A stretch of DNA of 64,000 nt from JBBQUN01 sp963717115 (GCA_963717115.1 CAVQVO010000001.1:124001-188000); one strand, 5' to 3'; numbered from the stretch's first letter, positions 55,273 through 64,000 are shown. Numbers and translations are program-made. The notes: a model not told the origin generated them from the letters alone.

Positions 55273-55797
55273 ATGGGTGCACCCCGCAGCGAGTTCGGTC
55301 TCGCCGGCCTCCGGGTCGGTCAGGGATTCGACGTCCACCCATGGTCGTCCGACCCCGAGCGTCGACTCGTGCTCGGAGGGGTCCACTTCCCCGACGAGCG
55401 TGGTCTCGTCGGGCACAGCGATGCCGATGTGATCGCGCATGCCGTGACCGACGCGCTGCTCGGTGCCGCGGGCCTCGGCGACATCGGTCAACGGTTTCCC
55501 GATACCGCCGCCGAGTTCGCCGGCGCCGACAGCATCGCCCTGCTCACCCGGGCCCGGGCCCTCTTGGCCGAGGCGGGATGGTCGGTGATCAACGTCGACT
55601 GCACGGTGATCGTCGACCGGCCGAAGATCGCTCCTCATCGCGAGCAGATGCAGGCCATTCTGTCGGCGGCGGTCGGCGCACCGGTGGGTGTGAAGGGCAA
55701 ACGGACCGAGGGCGTCGATGGGCTCGGTGGTGGGATCCAATGTCACGCCGTCGCGCTCTGCGCAGCGTCCGAGCCCTTCGGATCGGGCGACCCATGA
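55273..55797 (+). CDS. ispF: 2-C-methyl-D-erythritol 2,4-cyclodiphosphate synthase
   Basis: MEP isoprenoid pathway. The 174-residue trimer subunit shows VGQGFDVHPW (metal Asp and His), GHSDADVIAHAVTDALLGAA and VKGKRTEGVDGLG. ATG 55273 follows ggttcggg. The stop overlaps the next ATG (ATGA). ispD is not adjacent. Confidence 0.94.
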   Translation: MGAPRSEFGLAGLRVGQGFDVHPWSSDPERRLVLGGVHFPDERGLVGHSDADVIAHAVTDALLGAAGLGDIGQRFPDTAAEFAGADSIALLTRARALLAEAGWSVINVDCTVIVDRPKIAPHREQMQAILSAAVGAPVGVKGKRTEGVDGLGGGIQCHAVALCAASEPFGSGDP

Positions 55798-56976
55798 CCC
55801 GGCCGTACCACGACCGGCGCCGGGGAATCGGGTTCCCGCTCGATAGACAGGGGCCTCGGATGGGCCGCGCGTTCGTGCCGGTCTCGACACGACTCGGAGA
55901 GCTCGATGACGCAACGACGGTCGGGGAAACCCGGCAACTCGCCGAAGGGGTCTCCCGGATCGTCGGCCGCGCGCTCGGCAAGGGTGGCGCGTCTGCGGCG
56001 CGGGGCAAGGGTGGCGCGTCTGCGGCGCGGGGCAAGGGTGGCGCGTCTGCGGCGCGGGGCAAGGGTGGCGCCGGTCGAGGTCGGGACTCGACCGATCGGG
56101 GCAACCCGAAATCGGGCGACGCCGGATCCTCGACCACGAGCCGCTCGGTCCGGGGCCGGGCCCCCGGAGCCGGTCGGAACGCCAAACGACCACCGAAGCG
56201 GGCCCTCGGCGGCGATCAGGTCGAGGGCCGCCAGGCCGTTCGGGAACTGCTCCTCGCCGGGCGACGGACCGTGCGCGAGATCTACATGATCGACGACCTG
56301 GATCACGCCGACATCCTCGACGACATCGTCGAGCTGGCCCAGGACATGCGGATCCCCGTCCGGACCGTTTCCGGTCGGCATTTCGAGGCCGAAGCACTCA
56401 CCGAGTCCCACCAGGGTGTGATCGCCCGGGCCGCCGAGTTGCCCGAACATGCGCTCGACGACTCTGGCACAGACCCCCGGGGCCTTCCTCCTCGTCCTCG
56501 ACGGCATCACCGACCCGGGCAACGTCGGGGCGATCCTGCGAACCGCCGAGTGCGCGGGGGTGACGGGTGTCGTCCTGCCCCGCCATCGGGCCGTTCACGT
56601 GTCGCCGACGGTCACCAAGATCGCCGCCGGGGCCGTCGAGCACCTCCCCATGGCGCTGGTCCCGGGGATCCCCGCCGCACTCACCCGCCTGCAGGAACTC
56701 GGTGTCCTGACCGTCGGGCTCGACATGGGCGGTGAGGCCTCCGTGTTCGATCTGCCGATCGGTGATCGCCAACCGGTGGCCCTGGTGCTCGGAGCCGAGG
56801 GCAAGGGACTGGCCCGGCTGGTGCGGGAGCGCGTCGATCTTCTTGCCAGAATCCCCATGAGCGGCAGTCTCAACAGCTTGAATGTTGCCATGGCCAGTGC
56901 CGTCGCCTGTTTCGAAGTCGTCCGGCAGCGCGAGGCAGGCCGGGCGATCGGAACACCAGAGGGGGAGACCTCATGA
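55794..56976 (+). CDS. rlmB: 23S rRNA 2'-O-methyltransferase RlmB family, frameshifted
   Basis: A SpoU-class trefoil methyltransferase. A basic N-terminal extension contains three GKGGASAAR repeats. Then DQVEGRQAVRELLLAGRRTV and SHQGVIARAAELPEHALDD are in the first frame, and LAQTPGAFLLVLDGITDPGN, LPRHRAVHVSPTVTKIAAGA, LVLGAEGKGLARLV and IPMSGSLNSLNVAMASAVA in the second. An extra T near 56463 separates them. Predicted to methylate 23S rRNA at a guanosine (family knowledge). Its start overlaps ispF, its end overlaps the next gene. Confidence 0.88.
55977..56070. repeat. 27-bp coding minisatellite in rlmB
   Basis: Three exact 27-bp copies (55977-56003, 56004-56030, 56031-56057) plus a 13-bp partial encode the GKGGASAAR repeat. 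Because 27 is a multiple of three, copy-number change would keep the frame. Confidence 0.95.
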
Positions 56977-57977
56977 CCACCTATCGAGCTTGGGATCACA
57001 AGGACTACCCCTGGCCGCCACCCGCTGGTTGGTACCAGGCCGCCGACGAGCTCTGGTGGCCCGAGGGCTACGGTCCCGGTCCGGCGCCCGACACCCCCTC
57101 CCCGGCATCCGAGGCCCCGGCTCCCGCGGCCCCGGCACCCGTGGCCCCGGCACCCGTGGCCCCGGCACCCGAGGCTCCGAGCCCGGTCGAACCGGCCGGG
57201 CCCGCCCCGGGCTTCGCCGACGTCCCCGTGGATCCCACGACCAGTCTGTCCACCGATCCGACGACGGTCCTGCCGACCCAACCCCAGGGCATGGGCCCGC
57301 CACCCGGTGCTGCGACATCGTCCACGTTCGATCGGCCCGACCCCATGCCGGGGATGTCCTCGACGCCTCCGTTCGGTGGTGCCGGCCCCGAACCGGCCCC
57401 GGGCTTCGGCCCCCCGCCGGGATCGATGCCGGGTCCGGCGGCCCCGTCGTCCAAGAAGCCCTTGCTGATCATCGTCGGGGCCGTCGTGGCCTTGCTCGTG
57501 GTCGGCGGAATCGCCGCTGCGGTGCTGCGCAGCAGCGACGACGATCCGGGGCCGGTGGCCTTCGATGCCGCGGCCACGCCGGGCTCGGCCGCCAACCCGC
57601 ACGCCTTCGGCGAAGTCGTGCGGCTGACCTTCGACGATCCCGATTCGGGCGATCCCGTCGACTGGAAGATCCAGGTCCTCTCCGGACCGACCCCGCGCGA
57701 GGGCGACGTGGTCGGCTCGACCGTCCGGCTCGAATACGTGGGCGGCGCCCAGACCCCGAATCTCGACGACTTCGAACTCGTCACCATCGGGCCCGACGGC
57801 GACCGGCGCGACCGGGCGTCGTGCCCCAACGATCTCGTCACCAACCGGGTCCCGGGTGCCGGTGAGGTCGTCGAGGGCGACGTGTGTTGGGTCGTCCCGA
57901 CGGGCGACCTCGCCTCGACCAGCATGATCGTGCAGGTCAAGGGGGTCGACGGCGAGGTCCACCTGCTGCTGCAATGA
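56973..57977 (+). CDS. Proline-rich single-pass membrane protein
   Basis: A 334-residue protein. The N-terminus has PWPPPAGWYQ, a short Trp/Pro motif common on the cytoplasmic side of actinobacterial membrane proteins. A long Pro/Ala region with PAPVA repeats follows, then one transmembrane helix (LLIIVGAVVALLVVGGIAAA, about residues 165-185). An extracellular domain of about 140 residues includes one probable disulfide. ATG overlaps the rlmB stop (ATGA). Function unknown; the outer domain resembles DUF4352-like immunoglobulin folds, not certain. Confidence 0.78.
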   Translation: MTTYRAWDHKDYPWPPPAGWYQAADELWWPEGYGPGPAPDTPSPASEAPAPAAPAPVAPAPVAPAPEAPSPVEPAGPAPGFADVPVDPTTSLSTDPTTVLPTQPQGMGPPPGAATSSTFDRPDPMPGMSSTPPFGGAGPEPAPGFGPPPGSMPGPAAPSSKKPLLIIVGAVVALLVVGGIAAAVLRSSDDDPGPVAFDAAATPGSAANPHAFGEVVRLTFDDPDSGDPVDWKIQVLSGPTPREGDVVGSTVRLEYVGGAQTPNLDDFELVTIGPDGDRRDRASCPNDLVTNRVPGAGEVVEGDVCWVVPTGDLASTSMIVQVKGVDGEVHLLLQ

Positions 57978-58028
57978 CCCGTCGTTGCACAGTGACGAAC
58001 GGGCGATGCGTCTACGATTGGTCGGTAC

Positions 58029-58102
58029 GCCCGTGTAGCTCAGTTGGCCAGAGCGCCGCTCTTGTAAAGCGGATGTCGTCGGTTCGAATCCGACCTCGGG
58101 CT
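58029..58102 (+). tRNA. tRNA-Thr (anticodon TGT)
   Basis: A 74-nt cloverleaf without encoded CCA. Anticodon arm CCGCT-CTTGTAA-AGCGG gives TGT. T arm GTCGG-TTCGAAT-CCGAC. The acceptor stem has a T-T mismatch at pair 6. Reads ACA. Confidence 0.93.
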
Positions 58103-58134
58103 CTCGCTGCACCACCTTCGATGGAGGACACCAC

Positions 58135-58731
58135 ATGACGGCAGGGGCTCACGACGCGGGAGGCGGCTTCGGCCGATCGGCCGGAACGAACGCGGCCCGG
58201 GGGATCATGGTGATCATCGCCGCCGTCGCCGTCGGCCTGTTGCTCATGTGGCGGGGAATCGGCAACGACGACACCGTCGCCGCCGATGCGGTCGACGATC
58301 CGACGGCGGTGACGACCGAGGGCGACGTCGCCCCGACCGACGATTCGGCGCTCACCACGGTGCCCCAGGAGACCGTTCCCGAGACGACGACCACGGTCGC
58401 GGTCGTTGCCCGAGACCCGAGCGAGGTCCGGGTCCTCGTGATCAATGGGACCGACGAGCCCAAGGTGAAGGGGCTGGGCGGCCGCGGCACCGACCTGCTG
58501 AAACCATTCAACTACATCACCCTCGACACCAAGAACGCCGACGTCAACGGACCGTCGACGATCTTCTACGTGGCCGGATACGAGGCCGAGGCCGCTGCGG
58601 TGGCCACGGTCTACGGTGTCGACCCGGCGGCGGTGCTGCAGCCCATCGACCCGGTCAACCCACCGATCGCCGACACCCAGGACGCCAACGTCATCGTGAG
58701 AATCGGCTCCGACGGTGTGATCCAGGTCTGA
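58135..58731 (+). CDS. LytR C-terminal-domain membrane protein
   Basis: A 198-residue protein: one N-terminal transmembrane helix (GIMVIIAAVAVGLLLMW), a Thr/Asp-rich linker and an extracellular LytR_C domain (SEVRVLVINGTDEPKVKGLG, TIFYVAGYEAEAAAVATVYG, DANVIVRIGSD). Such stand-alone LytR_C proteins accompany cell-wall glycopolymer assembly. ggaggacaccac precedes the ATG. Confidence 0.82.
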   Translation: MTAGAHDAGGGFGRSAGTNAARGIMVIIAAVAVGLLLMWRGIGNDDTVAADAVDDPTAVTTEGDVAPTDDSALTTVPQETVPETTTTVAVVARDPSEVRVLVINGTDEPKVKGLGGRGTDLLKPFNYITLDTKNADVNGPSTIFYVAGYEAEAAAVATVYGVDPAAVLQPIDPVNPPIADTQDANVIVRIGSDGVIQV

Positions 58732-58735
58732 TCGG

Positions 58736-59740
58736 GTGCCCCGGGTCGTTGCGGCCTTCGACAAGTTCCGCGGGACGGCGACCGCGCTCGAACTGACCGC
58801 CGGAGCCGTCGAGACGGCCCGTCGCTCGGGATGGGACGCCGTTGCGATCCCACTGGCCGACGGTGGTGAGGGTTCGCTCGAGGTCATCGGCGGCCCGAAC
58901 AAGTTCACGACGGTGACCGACCCCCTCGGTGATCCCGTCGAGGCGGGCTGGCGTCTCGAGGGACGGACGGCCTACGTCGAGATGGCTGCGGCGTCGGGGT
59001 TGTCGCTGGTCGGTGGCGCGGCCGGCAACGACGCCGTCGCGGCCGACACGTACGGCACGGGCGAACTGATCGGCACGGCGATCGAACTCGGAGCACGATC
59101 GGTCGTGGTGTTCCTCGGGGGTTCGGCGACCACCGACGGCGGGTTGGGCGCGATCCGGGCGATGCCACCGGCTCCCCGCATGAAGGGGATCGAACTCGTG
59201 GTCGCCTGCGACGTTCGCACCCGGTTCGTCGACGCTGCCGCGGTGTTCGGCCCACAGAAGGGTGCGTCCGCGGCCCAGGTCAAGCTCCTGACCCGTCGAC
59301 TCGAGCGCCTGGTCCAGGTCTTCCAGGAGACCTACGGGGTCGATGTGTCGGCGCTCGACGGGGCCGGGGCGGCCGGGGGACTGGCCGGTGGTCTCGTGGC
59401 CCTCGGCGCCCGGATCGAGTCGGGCTTCTCCGTCCTGGCCGAGCGAGCCGAACTCGACGTGGCGCTCTCGGGTGCCGATCTCGTCGTGACCGGTGAGGGC
59501 TACCTCGATGCCGAGTCGTTCAACGGCAAGGTGGTGGGCGGTGTCGCCGAGTGGGCCAGGGCCGAGGCGCGGCCCGTGCTCGCCGTGGTCGGCGAACGCG
59601 ACCCCGACCTGGTGTGTCCGGTCGACGTCGAGGTGGTGTCGCTGGTCGAACGCTTCGGTCACGATCGGGCCATGAACGACACCGTCGCCCTGGTCAACCT
59701 GGTGGTCGAGCAGCGGCTGGCCGAGGTCGGTCGATCGTGA
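58736..59740 (+). CDS. Glycerate kinase
   Basis: A 334-residue enzyme of the GlxK/GarK family: VVAAFDKFRGTATALELTAG, PLADGGEGSLEVIGG, FLGGSATTDGGLGAIRAM, GAGAAGGLAGGLVALGA and LVVTGEGYLDAESFNGK. Phosphorylates glycerate, probably to 2-phosphoglycerate. GTG start four bases after the previous stop. Possible links to gpgS, which uses 3-phosphoglycerate, are speculative. Confidence 0.92.
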   Translation: MPRVVAAFDKFRGTATALELTAGAVETARRSGWDAVAIPLADGGEGSLEVIGGPNKFTTVTDPLGDPVEAGWRLEGRTAYVEMAAASGLSLVGGAAGNDAVAADTYGTGELIGTAIELGARSVVVFLGGSATTDGGLGAIRAMPPAPRMKGIELVVACDVRTRFVDAAAVFGPQKGASAAQVKLLTRRLERLVQVFQETYGVDVSALDGAGAAGGLAGGLVALGARIESGFSVLAERAELDVALSGADLVVTGEGYLDAESFNGKVVGGVAEWARAEARPVLAVVGERDPDLVCPVDVEVVSLVERFGHDRAMNDTVALVNLVVEQRLAEVGRS

Positions 59741-59938
59741 TCAGGGCTCGTCGTCGCCGGCGGTCGCCCGGATGACGACGTAGACGACGGCGGCGATCAC
59801 GGCGACGACGACACCCAGTTTCACGATCGTGAACACGAATCCGACGATCCAACGCAGGACGAGGAGCGCCACGACCACGCCGACCACGGCGCCGACGACG
59901 GCGGGACCGGTCGGGGTGTCGGGTCGTGGAACGCTCAC
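59741..59938 (-). CDS. 65-residue double-helix membrane protein
   Basis: Two hydrophobic helices (VVGAVVGVVVALLVLRW and VVVAVIAAVVYVVIRA) joined by a short loop. The GTG start overlaps the gpgS stop (GTGA), so it is co-translated with that gene. Unknown role. Confidence 0.65.
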   Translation of the reverse strand: MSVPRPDTPTGPAVVGAVVGVVVALLVLRWIVGFVFTIVKLGVVVAVIAAVVYVVIRATAGDDEP

Positions 59939-60966
59939 GTTCCCAGGGTAGTGCGACGGGTCGGGACGCCGGCCATCGGCGGGAGGTCACCGACCCGCAC
60001 GACGGCGTCGCCCAGGGTCGGTCGCAGCAGCGTCAGATCGGCGCCCACCGACGGATGGTCGAGGATCGACGCGTCGACGACGGTCGCGATGCCGGCGCGC
60101 CGCAGCACCATGTTGGTGATGGCGGCCGATTGCGGACCCAGCTCTCGCAACGGTCGGTTGCGATGGATCCGGGAACCGAGATCGACCTGCGCCACGACAT
60201 CGGGACCGAATCGTTCGGTGATGTCGATCAGCAGGGCGAGGTCGACGGCGTAGCCACGGCTGAACGGGAGCTGTTCCAGGATCGTTCGGCGCCCGGCGAA
60301 CTCGCCCGAGAGCGGCTGGATCAGCGATCCCAGCTTGGGGAACAGGCTCGACACGAGGGGTCGGGCGACCAGTTCGGTGACCCGGCCCCCACCCTCGCCG
60401 TCGTCGCGCAACGGTCGACGGTAGAACGCCTTGGTGAAGACGATCGCGGAATCGGTGAGCAGCGGTCCGAGCGGGCCGAGCACGAAACGATTGTCGTAGT
60501 TGCGGATGTCGGCGTCGCACCAGCACACGATGTCGCCGGTCGACACGTGGAGGGATTTCCAGAGGGCTTCTCCCTTGCCGTGTCCGACGCCGTACTCCGG
60601 CAGGATCTCGCCCGCGGGATACACGGTGGCGCCCGCCTGGCGGGCAATGGCCGCGGTGTCGTCGGTGGAGTGATCGTCGATGACGATGAGCTCGTCGACG
60701 AGCCCACCGGGGCCGACGAGCTCGCTGCGGATCGCCTCGATGATGGCGCCGATCGTCGGCGCTTCGTCCTTGGCGGGGAGGGCCACCGTGACCCGCGTCG
60801 ATCCCTTGGCCTCGACGAGGCGGGCGACGGGGAAGGTGGCGGAGTCGTGGAGGCGCATCGGTGCGAAATCGGCAGGTGGACCACTCGGCCCGTTGGAGGG
60901 GGCCGTTCGGATCATTGCGCTCAGGTGGGTCCCCGTCCCAACCGAAGCTATCGGTGTCGAGGTCAC
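59935..60966 (-). CDS. gpgS: GT2/GT81-type glucosyl-3-phosphoglycerate synthase-like glycosyltransferase
   Basis: A 343-residue GT-A enzyme: VTVALPAKDEAPTIGAIIEA (nucleotide site), ELIVIDDHSTDDT, YGVGHGKGEALWKSL, the metal motif VCWCDADIRNYD, FTKAFYRRPLRDDGEGGGRV and PLSGEFAGRRTILEQLPF. The FYRRP...GGGRVTEL loop is typical of GpgS, which starts methylglucose-lipopolysaccharide or glucosylglycerate synthesis. It may start at GTG 60966 (gggggagag upstream) or ATG 60915. Confidence 0.88.
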   Translation of the reverse strand: MTSTPIASVGTGTHLSAMIRTAPSNGPSGPPADFAPMRLHDSATFPVARLVEAKGSTRVTVALPAKDEAPTIGAIIEAIRSELVGPGGLVDELIVIDDHSTDDTAAIARQAGATVYPAGEILPEYGVGHGKGEALWKSLHVSTGDIVCWCDADIRNYDNRFVLGPLGPLLTDSAIVFTKAFYRRPLRDDGEGGGRVTELVARPLVSSLFPKLGSLIQPLSGEFAGRRTILEQLPFSRGYAVDLALLIDITERFGPDVVAQVDLGSRIHRNRPLRELGPQSAAITNMVLRRAGIATVVDASILDHPSVGADLTLLRPTLGDAVVRVGDLPPMAGVPTRRTTLGT

Positions 60967-61014
60967 CTCTCCCCCTTCGGAGGCCTCGTCACCTCTCGGC
61001 GGGAACCGGGATAT

Positions 61015-61039
61015 CGGTCGGCGGCTCTGCCGCCGACCG
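61015..61039. terminator. Strong 11-bp hairpin between two minus-strand genes
   Basis: CGGTCGGCGGC and GCCGCCGACCG with a 3-base loop, perfect pairing. On the minus strand it follows the lipoprotein stop (61049) by 9 bases. On the plus strand it is followed by ATCCATTTTT. Terminator of the lipoprotein transcript or bidirectional. Confidence 0.6.
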
Positions 61040-61048
61040 ATCCATTTT

Positions 61049-62549
61049 TCACTGGAAGGTGACGATCACCGGGAGGGGAGTGACGGCGTTGGTCTCCTCG
61101 GGTGTTGCCATCGGGAAGTCCTCGTCGAGGAAGTTCTTCCATCCCCACCACAGCACCTGATCGGGACCCTGGGGATCACCGGTGATCGTGTCGTAGGTGC
61201 CGTACTTGGTCGGCAGGGGACCCTGGCCGTCGACGTGGATGACCGTGGCGAGCTCGGGTGGGGTCCGGATGAGGTCGCGGTTGGTGATCATGCGGGACTG
61301 GAACTGGTGCAGCACGAACACCTTCTGCGGCAGCCGTTCCTCCCGGACGAGGCCGACCAGGTAGTCGACCACGGTGTTCACCTCGGCGCCGTCGACCGAC
61401 CCGACCTGGACCAGGTGCACCTCGTCGGGCCCCAGGCGCCACTCGGGGTCGAGCGCCAGACCGACATTGGGGAGCCGCAGGAATTCCTCGTACCGCTTGG
61501 CCTGGGTGAGGAAATCGGTTCGGCCCGGCTGGAGGTCGATGATGACGTACACGTCGTTGGCCGCGGCGACGTCGATCCATTCTCGCAACGCGTCGGGTTC
61601 GAGTTCCTTGGAGTAGTTCCCGTCCTCGCCCGAGTCGGCCGAAGCGACCGTGGCGATCAGCTCGAAGCCGGGCACCAGGAGTTCGTCGCCGACCCGGTAG
61701 GTGTCGATGGTCGCCTTCAGCCGTTCGACGGTTTCCTGCGGACCCTGTTCGCCGAGGAGACCCAACCGGAACGTCACCGGGCTGCCGTAGTAGGCGATGA
61801 TCCGGCGCCCCGGGAAGACCTCGGTCCCTCCCCCGGGGAGCTGCTTGCCGCCGAGCGCGACGTCGAGCCGCCATCGCTGGGTCTCGTCGAGTCCTTCGAC
61901 CACCATCGGTGTGGTTCCCGACGAGGTCGGCGACCGAGGCGGCGATGGCATCGGGTTCGAGTCCGTCGAGGACCCGGATCGTCCCCCCGCCGGCGACGAG
62001 CGCCGGAAGGGCGGCCAATGCCGTGCTGGTCTGCGCCGGGCCGGCGAGCCAGATCGGGGTGGTCGGGCCGGGCGCCGGGGCGGCGGCCAGTCCGGGCGGC
62101 GGCACGGCGGGGTCGGTGACGGCCTGCGAGAGGGTTCGTCCCACGGCCAGCTCGGCAGCGGCACGATCTTCGTCCAGGCCGGCCCAGATGGCCGCACCGG
62201 GATCGAGCCGGTCGATCTCGGCACCGGCCAACGGTGCCTCGAGGCTCTCGAGCACGATGAGCGGAGCTTCGGCGGACTGGGCCTGCTGGGCTCCGGATTC
62301 GAGATGCTCGAAGTCGGTGACGACCACGATGTCGGCACAGGTGGGGAACACCGCCCGGGCCACGAGGATCGCCGCCTGGGCCGGGTCCTCGGGGAGGACC
62401 AGGTCCGCCGCGATCGGCTGGGCGCGGCAATCGGGTGGCACGTCGACCGCCAGGGACTCCCCGCCCGACGGGGCGGCGTCCTGGATGCCGTTGGTGCAGG
62501 CGGCGAGCAGGGCGGCCGGCAGGAGCCAGCCGAGGATGCGGATCAGCAG
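61049..62549 (-). CDS. Cell-wall-associated lipoprotein, frameshifted
   Basis: The joined product is about 500 residues. It starts with a lipoprotein signal (GWLLPAALLAACTNG), followed by alternating strand-helix repeats resembling cell-wall-binding repeat 2 (VVVTDFEHLESGAQQAQSAE, PIWLAGPAQTSTALAALPAL). After an apparent one-base insertion near 61917 comes a possible TIM-barrel-like domain (RIIAYYGSPVTFRLG, VYVIIDLQPGRTDF, NVGLALDPEWRLGPDEVH, KVFVLHQFQSRMI). No start codon in frame is convincing: GTG at the RDD stop is followed by TGA, so a CTG start or a second indel at 62545-62553 is needed. Function unknown; exported. Confidence 0.7.
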
Positions 62550-62550
62550 A

Positions 62551-63249
62551 TCACCCTCTTCGGCGCACGACGACGGTCTCGCCGACCTTGTCGTGCAGGG
62601 TCTGGTTCTGCTTGTCCCACAGCATCCACCAATAGCCGATGCCGAGGAACTGGCTGCTGCCGAACGTTCGCATCAGGTAACGCAACGCCGATCGACCGAG
62701 CGAAGGTGGGGCCCCGGTGTGGACCGAAACGACCTGGAGGCCCATCAGGCGCCCGCCGATCGTGTTCCCCTTCTTGGCGATGGGCCGGATGAAGTAGAAG
62801 AAGGTCATCGAGAGCGCGACCAGCGCCCACAATCCCGCGAGGGCGATCGCGATCCCGATGAAGCGGTCCGTCGGCACCTCGCAGGTGTAGATCGTGCCGT
62901 TCGCGCGGGTGCAGGAATCGGTCCTGGTCTCCCACTGCGTCAGCGCGAGGACGACGAAGGGCACGGCGACGAGGGTGAGGATGATGCTGTCGACCACGGT
63001 GGCGACCGCTCGGGCGAAGAACCCCGCGTAGGTCTGGCCGGTCGGCATCCCGGTGGTCGAGGGGGCGCCGGGAGCAGCGGCGCCGTGCCCCCCGTGCCCG
63101 CCATGCGACATCGGAGGTGGTGCCCCGTAGGCCGGTGCGCCGGGCTGGGGCGCTTGTTCGGCACCCGTCGATCCCGATTCCGGGTACGACGGCGGCAGGG
63201 GCGGTGCCTGCGGAGGTTCGGGGCGGAACGGGTCGGTCATGAACTGCAA
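62551..63249 (-). CDS. RDD family membrane protein
   Basis: A 232-residue protein. A Pro/Gly/His-rich cytoplasmic N-terminus is followed by the RDD domain: FARAVATVVDSIILTLVAV, FIGIAIALAGLWALVALSM and GRLMGLQVVSVHTG, then TFGSSQFLGIGYWW. The first motif reads RAVATVVDS, an RDD variant. The role is uncertain (transport or sorting). It is divergent from fdhD. Its stop touches the lipoprotein start region. Confidence 0.82.
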   Translation of the reverse strand: MQFMTDPFRPEPPQAPPLPPSYPESGSTGAEQAPQPGAPAYGAPPPMSHGGHGGHGAAAPGAPSTTGMPTGQTYAGFFARAVATVVDSIILTLVAVPFVVLALTQWETRTDSCTRANGTIYTCEVPTDRFIGIAIALAGLWALVALSMTFFYFIRPIAKKGNTIGGRLMGLQVVSVHTGAPPSLGRSALRYLMRTFGSSQFLGIGYWWMLWDKQNQTLHDKVGETVVVRRRG

Positions 63250-63324
63250 AGACTAGAGCGGTTTGGCGGCGCTGCCATTGGCACGCCGATCCACTCGCTC
63301 CTCGGTGTTGTGCCGGGCGCCACG

Positions 63325-64000
63325 ATGTGGTCGGCTGGCCGGGTGAGCCGATCCCGGACACAACGACTCCTCACCCGTCAGATCCGTGACGAGTCGTCAC
63401 GTCTCGTACCCGACGACGTCATCGTCGAGGAACCCCTGTCGATCCAGCTCGACGGGACGATCGTGTCGACCACGATGCGCACGCCCGGGTCCGACTTCGA
63501 GTTGGCAGCCGGCTTTTGTTTCACCGAGGGCATGCTCGGGACGGGTCGGATCCGGTCGATTCGCTACTGCGGAAGCGGGTCGGCCGCCGAGACCGAGTTC
63601 AACGTCGTCGCCATCGACTCGGGCGGCACGGCTCCCCCGCCGACTCCCCGGCTGGGCCCGACGTCCTCGTCGTGCGGGATCTGTGGAACCGACGCCATCC
63701 TCGAACTGGCCGAGCGCCTGCCCTCCCTCCCCGAGACCGACCCCTGGGACCGGGATCTGCTCATCTCGCTTCCCGGGCGGATCGTCGGCCATCAGCCCCT
63801 CCACGACGCGACCGGAGCCGTCCATGCCGCTGCGGCGTTCGATCGCGATGGCCGACTCGTCGTGATCCGGGAGGACATCGGGCGGCACAACGCCGTCGAC
63901 AAGGTGGTCGGGCACCTGGTACTCGACGGCCACCTCCCGGCCACCGACCATGCCCTCTTCGTCTCGAGTCGCGCGTCGTTCGAGATGGTGCAGAAGGCCT
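63325..64000 (+). CDS. fdhD: Formate dehydrogenase accessory sulfurtransferase FdhD (partial, runs off window)
   Basis: 225 residues are present and the frame is open at the edge. Family motifs: EEPLSIQLDGTIVSTTMRTP, ELAAGFCFTEGM, the active-site SSCGICGTDAILELA (CxxC), REDIGRHNAVDKVVG and FVSSRASFEMVQKA. FdhD moves sulfur from IscS-type desulfurases to the molybdopterin cofactor of formate dehydrogenase. The start is ATG 63325; GTG 63343 is possible. Fits with the tRNA-Sec at 16180 if the enzyme is the selenocysteine type. Confidence 0.93.
   Translation, partial: MWSAGRVSRSRTQRLLTRQIRDESSRLVPDDVIVEEPLSIQLDGTIVSTTMRTPGSDFELAAGFCFTEGMLGTGRIRSIRYCGSGSAAETEFNVVAIDSGGTAPPPTPRLGPTSSSCGICGTDAILELAERLPSLPETDPWDRDLLISLPGRIVGHQPLHDATGAVHAAAAFDRDGRLVVIREDIGRHNAVDKVVGHLVLDGHLPATDHALFVSSRASFEMVQKA

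Overview
The window looks like chromosomal DNA of a high-GC actinobacterium. The best fit is class Acidimicrobiia (Ilumatobacter-like), but that placement is inference from gene content, not a phylogeny. Supporting signs are pervasive G/C third codon positions, many GTG/TTG starts with GTGA or ATGA overlaps, and actinobacterial gene sets: a SigR/RsrA pair, a DUF2342 metallopeptidase, radA-disA, a GlnR-like regulator beside glutamine synthetase, a Tad pilus locus with a Flp-like pilin, and a GpgS-type glycosyltransferase. Almost everything is housekeeping. There is one insertion sequence and no phage, CRISPR array or plasmid module.

Layout. 50-1864: acyl-CoA ligase. 1970-5173: nitrogen block, a GlnR-like regulator overlapping a type I glutamine synthetase, divergent from a type II synthetase, with an 11-bp-phased operator candidate between them. 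5255-9996: YdhR-like protein, NAD+ synthetase, a coiled-coil VanY-type peptidase and two unrecognised genes. 10004-16086: ABM monooxygenase, sigma factor, alpha/beta hydrolase, an orphan DNA methyltransferase with an extra C-terminal domain, a lipoprotein and a zinc-ribbon protein. 16180-16275: selenocysteine tRNA. 16388-20262: Tad pilus locus, in which tadB and tadC are heavily frameshifted. 20290-26403: DJ-1/PfpI protein, MrfA-type helicase, FeS-BCP photolyase and a photolyase relative whose two domains are in reversed order. 26412-28386: anti-sigma kinase and NhaA. 28437-32900: topA, tmk, holB. 32991-37000: tRNA-Thr, sigR-rsrA, DUF2342 peptidase, tilS. 36315-38449: folP, a pseudo-phosphatase, folB, folK. 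38460-39813: IS630-type transposase running into a 23-bp minisatellite. 39838-43804: nadB, nadC, lysS. 43845-47543: two-component system, GNAT, polyprenyl synthase. 47790-54492: clpC, a lipoprotein-HAD fusion, radA, disA. 54504-60966: Crp/Fnr regulator, ispF, rlmB, proline-rich membrane protein, tRNA-Thr, LytR_C protein, glycerate kinase, small membrane protein, gpgS. 61049-64000: cell-wall lipoprotein, RDD protein, start of fdhD.

How genes fit together. NAD synthesis is represented by nadB and nadC together, and by nadE elsewhere in the window. The folate genes form a tightly overlapping operon. tRNA-Sec and fdhD fit a selenocysteine formate dehydrogenase encoded outside the window. MrfA plus two photolyase-family proteins make a DNA-repair neighbourhood.

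Caution. At least ten genes change reading frame by one base, mostly as single-base insertions and several in homopolymers. Conserved housekeeping genes (radA, rlmB, nhaA) are among them, so consensus errors are likely and the 'broken' genes should be read with that in mind. Six or more unrelated minisatellites (13-32 bp units) lie mainly between genes. The most novel-looking item is the domain-swapped photolyase relative at 25159-26403.
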